This document shows positions 7,513 to 13,381 of a stretch of 13,615 nt of DNA, piece by piece; position 1 is the first letter of the stretch, and each line of letters begins with the position of its first letter. The position numbers and the translations under genes were made by a program. The DNA is from an uncultured Gammaproteobacteria bacterium (GTDB lineage: Bacteria > Pseudomonadota > Gammaproteobacteria > Steroidobacterales > GCA-2729495). The DNA is taken from assembly GCA_937958785.1 (NCBI GenBank), contig CALGMY010000079.1:1-13615 (forward strand), given 5' to 3'. Under the pieces are notes generated by a model, which worked only from the letters and a program-made list of their open reading frames with translations, searched no databases and was not told where the DNA came from.

Positions 7513-8736
7513 CTACTTGCCGGTCTTGAAGCGGGTCCAGCTCCGGATCAGCAGCCGTGTGAACTGGGCGGACTCCGCCAGGTCCGGCACGAGCTTCGGC
7601 TTGACCTCGGCGGACGGGTAGATGCCGGGATCAGTCCGGATCTCCTCGTTGATCTGCTCGAAGGAAGCCGCGTTGCTGTTGGCGAAATTCACGAAGTTGG
7701 AATTCCTGGCGGCCACGTCGGCCCGCAGCAGGTAATCGATGAAGATGTGGGCGTTCTTCACGTGCTTCGCATCGGCCGGAATGGCGAGCATGTCGAAGAA
7801 CATCACGGCGCCCTCCTTCGGGATCCGGTACTTGATCACCACGCCGTTGCCGGCCTCGTCGGCCCGGTCCCGGGCCTGCAGCACGTCGCCGCTCCAGCCG
7901 AGGGCCAGGCAGATCTCGCCGTTGGCCAGGTCCTCGATGTATTTGGAGGAATTGATGTACTTGACGTAGGGCCGGATCGAGGTGAGTACCTTCTCCGCGG
8001 CAGCTAGGTCGTCCGGGTTCTCGCTGTTGGCTTCCTTGCCCAGGTAGATGAGCACGGTGCCCACGACCTCGGAAGGCGCATCCAGGATCGACACGCCGCA
8101 GTCCTTGAACTTCGACACGACGTTCGGGTCGTAGAACATCGCGAAACTGTCGACCGGCGCGTCCGGCATGGCGGCCAGGATCTTCGCTTCGTTGTAGCCG
8201 ACCCCGGAAGTACCCCAGAGGTAGTTCACCGAGTGCTCGTTACCCGGGTCGTGCAGGGCGACCTGGGCGGTGATTTCCGCATCCTGGTTCGCGAGGTTCG
8301 GCAGGCGGGATCGGTCCAGCTTCTGGAATACACCCGCCTTGATCTGCCGCTCCAGGAACGAGGCGGAAGGCACCACGATGTCGTAGCCGGTGCTGCCGGC
8401 GAGCAGCTTGGTCTCCAGGACCTCGTTCGAGTCGAACACGTCGTACTTGACGGTGATCCCGGTTTCCTTCTGGAAGTCGTCGATGACCGTGGGATCGATG
8501 TAGTCGGACCAGTTGTAGACGTTGAGGACCTTCTCCTCGTCTGTATCCAGCGTGGCGGGGGCGGCGGCTCCCGGCGCACTGGCGGCATCGCCAGTAGCCG
8601 CGGCGGGCGGCTCGGCGGGCTTCTGTCCGCAGCCGGCGAGAAACAACGCGAGGCCGAGGACCGAAACCGCGGCAATCAGCGGGGGGGACGCATGGGGAAC
8701 TGCACCAACGGTGACGACGTGCGCCGGATTCTTCAT
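7513..8736 (-). CDS. potF: Putrescine/polyamine-binding lipoprotein, PotF/SpuD type
   Basis: A 407-residue substrate-binding protein of the importer. The ATG at 8736 is chosen because GGGAGA lies 6 bases upstream; the longer in-frame ATG at 8781 falls in the promoter. The N-terminus has a hydrophobic core ending in the lipobox LAGC (Cys36), then an Ala/Pro-rich linker (about 37-65), so it is predicted to be membrane-anchored, unlike soluble E. coli PotF. Aligned by eye to PotF, the known amine-contact residues are kept: NWSDY (76-79 contain W, S, D, Y), Ser124, Glu223, Trp281, Asp284, FFD (313-315). PotF Tyr314 aligns with Phe351. First gene of the potFGHI operon, behind the promoter and dyad described below. 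Putrescine is the most likely ligand; spermidine or another diamine cannot be excluded. Confidence 0.92.
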   Translation of the reverse strand: MKNPAHVVTVGAVPHASPPLIAAVSVLGLALFLAGCGQKPAEPPAAATGDAASAPGAAAPATLDTDEEKVLNVYNWSDYIDPTVIDDFQKETGITVKYDVFDSNEVLETKLLAGSTGYDIVVPSASFLERQIKAGVFQKLDRSRLPNLANQDAEITAQVALHDPGNEHSVNYLWGTSGVGYNEAKILAAMPDAPVDSFAMFYDPNVVSKFKDCGVSILDAPSEVVGTVLIYLGKEANSENPDDLAAAEKVLTSIRPYVKYINSSKYIEDLANGEICLALGWSGDVLQARDRADEAGNGVVIKYRIPKEGAVMFFDMLAIPADAKHVKNAHIFIDYLLRADVAARNSNFVNFANSNAASFEQINEEIRTDPGIYPSAEVKPKLVPDLAESAQFTRLLIRSWTRFKTGK

Positions 8737-8742
8737 GATTGT

Positions 8743-8748
8743 TCTCCC
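8743..8748 (-). promoter_or_regulatory. Ribosome binding site fixing the potF start
   Basis: GGGAGA on the minus strand, 6 bases before the ATG at 8736. It selects the 407-residue form, whose N-terminus leads directly into the lipoprotein signal, over the 422-residue form starting at 8781. Confidence 0.7.
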
Positions 8749-8753
8749 GGGAC

Positions 8754-8779
8754 GGCAGTGACAGGAAGCAGTCACTGCC
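8754..8779. promoter_or_regulatory. Perfect 9-bp inverted repeat at the potF transcription start, operator candidate
   Basis: GGCAGTGAC (8754-8762) and GTCACTGCC (8771-8779) are exact inverted repeats with an 8-base spacer; half-site centres are 17 bp apart. Read on the minus strand it begins 1 base after the -10 element, so the expected start (about 8774) lies inside it. This favours a repressor operator. If transcription starts further upstream, it would instead form a hairpin in the potF leader before the ribosome site. A second palindrome, GCAGTCACTGC (8768-8778), is nested in one arm. No regulator gene is in the window. Confidence 0.6.
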
Positions 8780-8780
8780 A

Positions 8781-8809
8781 CTTATATACCAGCCACGGGG
8801 AACTGAGAA
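8781..8809 (-). promoter_or_regulatory. Predicted sigma-70 promoter of the potFGHI operon
   Basis: On the minus strand, TTCTCA (8809-8804, four of six -35 matches) is followed after 17 bases by TATAAG (8786-8781, five of six -10 matches), within the AT-rich TATATAAG. It lies 45 bases before the potF ATG and is directly followed by the dyad. It is the only AT-rich patch in the spacer. Confidence 0.55.
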
Positions 8810-8817
8810 GGCTGCGG

Positions 8818-8841
8818 GCCCCCCGGCGCCCAGGGGGGGGC
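8818..8841. terminator. Second GC hairpin between the TPR genes and the potF promoter
   Basis: GCCCCCC (8818-8824) can pair with GGGGGGC (8835-8841) over a 10-base loop; the region includes a run of eight G. It lies just upstream of the potF promoter and downstream of the better hairpin at 8860-8883 for minus-strand transcripts. It may act as a backup terminator or insulator. There is no T-run, so the role is uncertain. Confidence 0.35.
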
Positions 8842-8859
8842 AGTCATGTGGGGCAGTCA
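8837..8859 (+). repeat. Tandem direct repeat GGGGCAGTCA
   Basis: GGGGCAGTCA occurs at 8837-8846 and again at 8850-8859, 13 bases apart. The core GCAGTCA recurs in the same orientation at 8768-8774 inside the potF dyad. The pair lies 40-75 bases upstream of the potF promoter elements, so it may be a distal set of protein sites. It could also be a chance short duplication. Confidence 0.4.
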
Positions 8860-8883
8860 GCCCCGCGCCGGGCGGCGCGGGGC
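8860..8883 (-). terminator. Likely terminator of the tonB-exbBD-TPR cluster
   Basis: GCCCCGCGCC (8860-8869) and GGCGCGGGGC (8874-8883) form a perfect 10-bp stem with the 4-base loop GGGC. It begins 10 bases after the stop codon of the last TPR gene on the minus strand. The stem is strong but not followed by a T-run. Confidence 0.6.
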
Positions 8884-8893
8884 CGGGCAGGCG

Positions 8894-10126
8894 TCAGATG
8901 CGCGAGGCGTAGATGCCCCAGAGCCGGGCAAGCGACGCGGCGTCCGCGCCCTTCACGTTGGAGAAGGCCTTGCGGGCCTCGCCGCCGTTCTTGAGCTGGA
9001 CCTGGCTGCGGCCAATCAGCATCCAGGCATCGTCCGGGTTTGCGCCCTTGCTGGCCTCCATCTGCTGCAGGGCCCGCTTGCCGGCCGCCAGGGCCTTGTC
9101 GGCCTGGCCGTAGCTGAGCAGTACCGTGCCGGCGCGGAGCAGCTGCTCCGCGGATTGGGCATTGCCGGCCTGCTGGGCCAGCTGGCCCAGGGTGGGCTGC
9201 TGGGCCTTCACCTTGTTCCGGGCGTCGGCAAGGATGCGCTGGTTGCGGGCATCGGTGGTGTCGAAGAGCTTCTTCTCCGTGCACTTCTCGACGAACTTGA
9301 GGGCCTCGGCGGGCACGTTGGTCACGATGGCGGTGATCGCGGCTTCCCGGCAATCGTCGGGCTTGGCCAGCAGGTCGAGCCGGTCCATGAGGCGGTAGAC
9401 GTTGATCGCCACCTCCTCATTGCCGGCCGCCTGCTTGCGCAGGGTGCTGGCCATCATCGTGAAGTTCTCGTTGGTCGGGTACAGGGCGATCAGCTTGTCC
9501 GTGGTCGCGGCCACGCCCTTGGCGTCGCCCATGGCGCTGTAGGACTGCAGCAGGATGCGCAGCCAGTTCTCGGAAGGCTTGGCCGTCTGGCGCACGGCCG
9601 TCTGCACGGAGGCAATCGCCGCCTTGTGGTTGCCCTGCAGCTGGTAGGCCTGGCCGAGCATGGCGTTCATGGCCGGGTCGTTGCCCCCCACCGCCTTCAG
9701 GTAGCGGGTCGAGTAGTCCACGACCTTGTTGAGGTTGCGGGGCGACTGGAAGTTCAGCTGGGCGAGCTGCTTCAGCCGGTCATTGACCTGCCCGGCCGGC
9801 AGCTGGCCGGAGTTCAGGCTCTTCTCGAAGGCGGCTGCGGCGGCGGCGTAATTGCGCTGCTGGCTGTAGATGAACCCGTAGGTTTCGTTGATCTTGAACT
9901 GCTCGAAGGCGGTCTTGCCGGCCACCCCGTCGGCGACCTTGAGCTTGGCGAGCGCGGGAGCGTATTGCCCCTTCTTGCCGAGGGCGAGCGCCTCGGCCAG
10001 GGGGTCGCCCACCTTCTTGCTCACCTTGGCCTGCTGGGCCAGGGCGGGGGACGGTGCCACCAGGCCGCCGACCGTCAGGCTGGCCGCCAGGGACAGGGAA
10101 ACCGCGAGCATGAACTTCTTCAACAT
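8894..10126 (-). CDS. Exported TPR-like alpha-helical repeat protein, second of a tandem pair
   Basis: A 410-residue protein with a signal peptide: basic MLKK, a hydrophobic core and cleavage near Ala30 (SPALA-QQA). The mature part is Ala/Leu/Lys-rich and made of helical hairpins resembling tetratricopeptide repeats (for example GKKGQYAPALAKLKVAD near 50-66, QQRNYAAAAAAFEKSLNSG near 89-107, YQLQGNHKAAIASVQTAV near 161-178, and a C-terminal unit near 330-393). It is probably periplasmic and should act as a binding scaffold; no catalytic motif is seen. The ATG at 10126 has GAAGGA 8 bases upstream. It is clearly paralogous to the gene 21 bases upstream. It has two cysteines, Cys259 and Cys282, both missing in the paralog. 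Last gene of the tonB cluster, so a role alongside the TonB motor is inferred. The specific function is unknown. Confidence 0.83.
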   Translation of the reverse strand: MLKKFMLAVSLSLAASLTVGGLVAPSPALAQQAKVSKKVGDPLAEALALGKKGQYAPALAKLKVADGVAGKTAFEQFKINETYGFIYSQQRNYAAAAAAFEKSLNSGQLPAGQVNDRLKQLAQLNFQSPRNLNKVVDYSTRYLKAVGGNDPAMNAMLGQAYQLQGNHKAAIASVQTAVRQTAKPSENWLRILLQSYSAMGDAKGVAATTDKLIALYPTNENFTMMASTLRKQAAGNEEVAINVYRLMDRLDLLAKPDDCREAAITAIVTNVPAEALKFVEKCTEKKLFDTTDARNQRILADARNKVKAQQPTLGQLAQQAGNAQSAEQLLRAGTVLLSYGQADKALAAGKRALQQMEASKGANPDDAWMLIGRSQVQLKNGGEARKAFSNVKGADAASLARLWGIYASRI

Positions 10127-10147
10127 GGGACCGTCCTTCGGAAACTG

Positions 10148-11419
10148 CTACTGCCGGCCTGCGTGCACGATCCAGAGCTCTGCCAGCTGGGCATACTCCG
10201 GGCCGGTGACCGCGGCAAACGCCTTCACCGCCTCGGCGGTGTTGTTGTTAAGGATATACGCTCTGCCGAGGGCCAGGTTGGCCTCGTCAATGCTCTTGAG
10301 GCCGCCCTTCGCGATGCCGCGCTGGATGGCCTCCAGGCCCTTGGCAGGCTGGTCATAACTCAGGTAGGCCTCCCCGAGTCGCACGTCGGCCTCGCCGGCC
10401 TTCGCCGCCTGCGCCTCCTTCTCGAACTGGGGCAGGGTTTTGCGGTCGGACTCCGCCAGCTGCCGGTATTCGTCCCGGGCGGCCTGGCTCCTCGCCTTGT
10501 CCCCGCTGTTCTCCAGCACCCCGGAGGCGAAGCCCTTGTCCATGAACTGGACCGCTTCCCCAGGGGAGCCGAGAAGCTTGGCGGCATTGGCAGCCTCCAG
10601 GTAATCGTCCGGCTGGTCCATGGCGTCGGCCACGTACATCAGCCGAAAGATCTGCAGGATCTGGCGATCCTTGCCGGCCGCCTGGCCGAGCAGTCCACGC
10701 TTCAGCGTGTTCCAGTGGTCCTGGTTCGGGTAGTAGCGCACCAGGTCCATCGTGGCCTCGGCGACGCCGGGCGAATTCTTGAGCTTGGCGTAGGCGCTCT
10801 GGAGCACGAGCAGCCAGCTCTCCTCGGGCTTCTTCCCCTCCGCCTTGGTGACATCCACGGCCTCCTTCATGAAGGTCGCGGCCTCGCCCGGGTTGTCACC
10901 GAAGTAGGCGGACTGGCCCGCGTAACCCAGCATGACCGGGTCCCGCGTGCCGCTGGCCTGAAGCCAGCGCTTGGCGTAGTCGCCGGACTTCGCGAGGTCC
11001 TTGGGGTCGGTCTGCAGGTAGAGCTGGGAGAGCAGTCGCAGCCGGTTGTTGAGCTGCTCGGCGGGCAGCAGCCCGGAGGCGAGGCCCCGCTCGAAGGCGC
11101 CGGCCGCGTCGTTGTACCTGGCCTGCCGGAGGGCCGCGATGCCGGCCACCTCGTCCAGCTGGAACTGCTCGAAGGGGGTCTTGTCGGGCACGGCATTGGC
11201 CTTGGCCAGTTCGGCTTCGGCCTCGGGGAACTTGCCCGCCTCGATGGCCGCCAGGGCGGCCTGCAGCGGCTTCAGCACCTTCGGGTTGATCTTGGGGCCA
11301 GACTCCTTGCCCTTCTTGGCCGCCTGGGCGACGGCGATTTCGGGCACCGCGACGGCAATGAGCGAGACACCCGCGAGGGCGAGGGCCGTAGAGGCGAGCA
11401 GGGAGGCGATCTTGTGCAT
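10148..11419 (-). CDS. Exported TPR-like alpha-helical repeat protein, first of a tandem pair
   Basis: A 423-residue protein from the ATG at 11419, chosen because it has a ribosome site and opens directly into a signal peptide (cleavage near Ala31, AVA-QAAKK); an in-frame start at 11455 would add 12 residues and hide the signal. The mature part is helical-repeat, TPR-like, with a Lys-rich beginning. It shares with the downstream gene FEQF, a LPAxQxNxRLxxLxQL block, and DPxM followed by GQxxYxxGD, in the same order, so the two arose by duplication. It contains no cysteine at the positions of the paralog's pair. It follows the second exbD gene after a 119-base hairpin-rich spacer. A periplasmic scaffold or adaptor role with the TonB/ExbB/ExbD complex is inferred only from position; TPR-type proteins are known near some TonB clusters in gammaproteobacteria. 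Confidence 0.83.
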   Translation of the reverse strand: MHKIASLLASTALALAGVSLIAVAVPEIAVAQAAKKGKESGPKINPKVLKPLQAALAAIEAGKFPEAEAELAKANAVPDKTPFEQFQLDEVAGIAALRQARYNDAAGAFERGLASGLLPAEQLNNRLRLLSQLYLQTDPKDLAKSGDYAKRWLQASGTRDPVMLGYAGQSAYFGDNPGEAATFMKEAVDVTKAEGKKPEESWLLVLQSAYAKLKNSPGVAEATMDLVRYYPNQDHWNTLKRGLLGQAAGKDRQILQIFRLMYVADAMDQPDDYLEAANAAKLLGSPGEAVQFMDKGFASGVLENSGDKARSQAARDEYRQLAESDRKTLPQFEKEAQAAKAGEADVRLGEAYLSYDQPAKGLEAIQRGIAKGGLKSIDEANLALGRAYILNNNTAEAVKAFAAVTGPEYAQLAELWIVHAGRQ

Positions 11420-11425
11420 GGTCAA

Positions 11426-11432
11426 TCTCCAC
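11426..11432 (-). promoter_or_regulatory. Ribosome binding site fixing the first TPR gene start
   Basis: GTGGAGA on the minus strand, with GGAG ending 7 bases before the ATG at 11419. It supports this start over the in-frame one at 11455, which would add 12 residues ahead of the signal peptide. Confidence 0.65.
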
Positions 11433-11439
11433 TCAACTG

Positions 11440-11529
11440 GTGACCCAAGGGCCACGGGCGGATGTTCCGCCAGGCGGGTGAATCAGGTCTGAATCCGGCC
11501 GGGCCGGAGCCTGCTGCCCGGGACCGGGC
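11440..11529 (-). other. Hairpin-rich spacer between exbD and the TPR pair
   Basis: In the 119-base gap between genes, four short inverted repeats lie close together. As minus-strand RNA, 11440-11455 folds as GUGGCC-CUUG-GGUCAC (one G-U pair, stable CUUG tetraloop). 11458-11470 is a 5-bp stem with a 3-base loop, 11494-11508 a 6-bp stem (TCCGGC/GCCGGA), and 11516-11529 a 5-bp stem (GCCCG/CGGGC). They could set the ratio of TPR to ExbD mRNA by attenuation or processing. Short GC stems are common by chance in such DNA. No promoter is evident here. Confidence 0.4.
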
Positions 11530-11538
11530 GGCGGGCCG

Positions 11539-11961
11539 TTACTGGAACTTGTCGGTTCCGACGATGCCCATCTTCACCATGCTGTTGCGCTGCGCACTCG
11601 CGAGCACCTGCGCTACTGCGTCGTAGCGTGCCCGGGGGTCCGCCTCGATGGCGACCTGGGGCTGGGGATCCTTCTGGGACTCGGTCTTAAAGTAGCGCTC
11701 CAGCGTGGCCAGGTTCGGCACGGGCGTGCCATTCCAGGTGATCGTGTTGTCGTAGTCCACGAGGATGTTGATGACCTCGGGCGGCACGGTGGGCGGCGCG
11801 TTGTCCGGCCGCGGCATGTCGAGCTTGACCGCGTGGGTCATCACCGGGAGGGTGACGATCAGCATGATGATGAGCACCAGCATCACGTCGATGAGCGGCG
11901 TGGTGTTCATCTCCATCATGGGGGCGCCCTCGCCCCCGCTGGAACCTACGGACATACCCAT
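11539..11961 (-). CDS. exbD: ExbD-type biopolymer transport protein, second copy
   Basis: A 140-residue ExbD/TolR-family protein of normal length: short cytoplasmic N-terminus, one membrane segment and a periplasmic domain. The signature MNTTPLIDVMLVLIIMLIV carries the conserved membrane Asp25, equivalent to the essential Asp of E. coli ExbD used in proton-driven energy transfer. The periplasmic part ends with an ARYDAVAQVLASAQRNSMVKMGIVG block. The start is set by AGGAGA 6 bases upstream, which overlaps the TAG stop of the preceding exbD; the two genes are 10 bases apart. It differs clearly from the first copy outside the membrane segment (Pro-rich PDNAPPTVPPE linker), so the two are not a recent duplication. 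Probably works with ExbB and TonB from the same transcript; TolR-like function is less likely given the TonB neighbour. Confidence 0.9.
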   Translation of the reverse strand: MGMSVGSSGGEGAPMMEMNTTPLIDVMLVLIIMLIVTLPVMTHAVKLDMPRPDNAPPTVPPEVINILVDYDNTITWNGTPVPNLATLERYFKTESQKDPQPQVAIEADPRARYDAVAQVLASAQRNSMVKMGIVGTDKFQ

Positions 11962-11971
11962 GATTGCTCTC

Positions 11972-12406
11972 CTAGCGGGTCCCGCGGTTCGGTTCCGAGA
12001 TGAAACCGACCTTCTGGATGCCGCCCTGCTGCAGCTGCAGGATCACGCGACCCACGTTCTCGAAGCGGGTGCTGCGGTCGCCCCGGACGTGGATCTCCGG
12101 CTGGGGAACCGTGACTGCGGCGCTGCGGATGAGGTCCTGGAGGGCCTGCGGGCTCGGGACCAGGGACTCCTTCCAGTAGATGTTGCCCTTCGAGTCGACG
12201 GCAATCGTGATGTTCTCGGGCTTGGTCTCGGTCGCGATGTTGGTGGCCTTCGGGAGGTCCAGCTTCACCGTCTTGGTGATCACGGGTACCGTGATCAGGA
12301 AGATGATGAGCAGCACGAGCATGACGTCCACGAGCGGCGTCGTGTTGATCTCGGACAGGATCGCGCCGCCCGCGTCACCGTCGCCTGACTGAACATTCAT
12401 GCCCAT
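11972..12406 (-). CDS. exbD: ExbD-type biopolymer transport protein, first copy
   Basis: A 144-residue inner-membrane ExbD/TolR-family protein. The membrane signature INTTPLVDVMLVLLIIFLIT places the conserved Asp27 in the segment, matching the proton-relay Asp of ExbD. The periplasmic domain includes ENITIAVDSKGNIYWKE and RFENVGRVILQLQQGGIQKVGFISEP, typical of ExbD. The ATG at 12406 has GGAGA 6 bases upstream. It is 30 bases after exbB and 10 bases before the second exbD. It should form the proton-driven motor with ExbB that energises TonB for import through outer-membrane receptors. Confidence 0.92.
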   Translation of the reverse strand: MGMNVQSGDGDAGGAILSEINTTPLVDVMLVLLIIFLITVPVITKTVKLDLPKATNIATETKPENITIAVDSKGNIYWKESLVPSPQALQDLIRSAAVTVPQPEIHVRGDRSTRFENVGRVILQLQQGGIQKVGFISEPNRGTR

Positions 12407-12436
12407 GCTGCTTCTCCGTGCCGTGCCGACCGGCGG

Positions 12437-13336
12437 CTACTTGCGGGCGCCGCGGGCCGCCACGTCGCCCACGAGGGCGGCGTAGAGGTCGTTGGTGAAG
12501 TAGCGCAGCTGGTCCAGGATCGCCTTGTTCCGGCGCAGGAGCCAGTTGTAGCCCAGCACCGCCGGGACGGCCACCGCGAGGCCGATGGCGGTCATGATGA
12601 GCGCCTCACCCACCGGGCCGGCCACCTTGTCGATGCTCGCCTGGCCGGCCACACCGATGGCGATGAGGGCGTGGTAGATGCCCCACACCGTGCCGAACAG
12701 ACCGACGAAGGGCGCCGTGGAACCCACGGACGCCAGGAACGACAGGCCGCGCTGCAGGTCGTTGGTCATGCGGTCCACGTTCTGTTGCAGCTTGGCGCTG
12801 ATCCACTCGGCCACCGGGACATGCTCGGTCAGCTTGCCCTCGTGGTGTTCGCTGGCCTTGATGCCGCTCTCCACCATGGCCCGGAACACGTTGCCCTTGC
12901 CGGTGAGCTTGTTCAGCCCGTCGTTCAGGGAATTACCGGTCCAGAAGTCCCGGCTGGCTTCCTTGGCCTGCTTGAGCAGCCGTGCCTGCTCCCACAGCTT
13001 GGTCAGGATGATGAACCAGGAGTACAGGGACATCAGCACCAGGATGATGAGGGTGCCGCGGGCCACGAAGTCACCCTGGCTCCAGAGCTCGGCAAGGCCG
13101 TAGGGATTCTCGGCCTCGTTCGGGGCGAGCCCGACGTCCATGGCAGCGTCGTCCGTCGGCGCGGGCGCCATGTCCATGCTGCCGGCGTCCATCGGCACGG
13201 TGCCGTCCACCGGCGCGGTCGGGTCCAGCGCCGGGTCCACGGGGATGGTGCCGTCCGCCCCGGGGATGGCCAGGTCGGCGGGGGCCGCCGTATCCGTGTC
13301 CGTGTTCTGTGCCAGCTGAATGCTATCGCCTGCCAT
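12437..13336 (-). CDS. exbB: ExbB, MotA/TolQ/ExbB proton channel protein with acidic N-terminal extension
   Basis: A 299-residue inner-membrane protein; E. coli ExbB has 244. The core is typical: membrane segment 1 near 94-112, a cytoplasmic region, then GSTAPFVGLFGTVWGI (Thr207) and GPVGEALIMTAIGLAVAVPAV (Glu244, Thr249), matching the conserved Thr/Glu/Thr of ExbB/TolQ. ExbB and ExbD form the proton-driven motor for TonB. Odd feature: residues 1-92 contain no Lys or Arg, about 15 Asp/Glu and many Pro/Ala, with a near repeat (DGTIPVD, DGTVPMD). No signal peptide precedes it, unlike the long ExbB forms I know. An in-frame TGA two codons before the ATG rules out a longer start. The ribosome site is weak (AAGG, 10 bases away). 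It lies 45 bases after tonB. Confidence 0.92.
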   Translation of the reverse strand: MAGDSIQLAQNTDTDTAAPADLAIPGADGTIPVDPALDPTAPVDGTVPMDAGSMDMAPAPTDDAAMDVGLAPNEAENPYGLAELWSQGDFVARGTLIILVLMSLYSWFIILTKLWEQARLLKQAKEASRDFWTGNSLNDGLNKLTGKGNVFRAMVESGIKASEHHEGKLTEHVPVAEWISAKLQQNVDRMTNDLQRGLSFLASVGSTAPFVGLFGTVWGIYHALIAIGVAGQASIDKVAGPVGEALIMTAIGLAVAVPAVLGYNWLLRRNKAILDQLRYFTNDLYAALVGDVAARGARK

Positions 13337-13381
13337 GACTCACTTACCTTGAATGTTGCCCGGTTGCCCGTGGCTTAAAAA

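Noticed and set aside
6347..7621. 424-codon + strand open frame opposite the ABC ATPase
   Set aside because: The minus strand has intact Walker A, signature, Walker B and switch His motifs. The + strand frame is a shadow.
8737..8781. Longer potF starting at ATG 8781
   Set aside because: This start lies in the -10 region and across the dyad. The ATG at 8736 has GGGAGA at 6 bases and leads into the lipoprotein signal.
10127..10150. In-frame arrangement of the two TPR genes with only a UAG between them (CAG UAG CAG) and no other stop in the 21-base gap, suggesting read-through to a fusion
   Set aside because: The downstream gene has its own good ribosome site and a complete signal peptide, which would be buried inside a fusion. 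The UAG context only loosely resembles known leaky stops.
8846..11443. Continuous 865-codon open frame on the + strand opposite both TPR genes
   Set aside because: It is a mirror of the codon bias of two minus-strand genes that happen to be in the same frame (gap of 21 bases). Its translation is low-complexity Gly/Leu/Gln-rich with no recognisable domain, while the minus-strand genes have signal peptides and ribosome sites.
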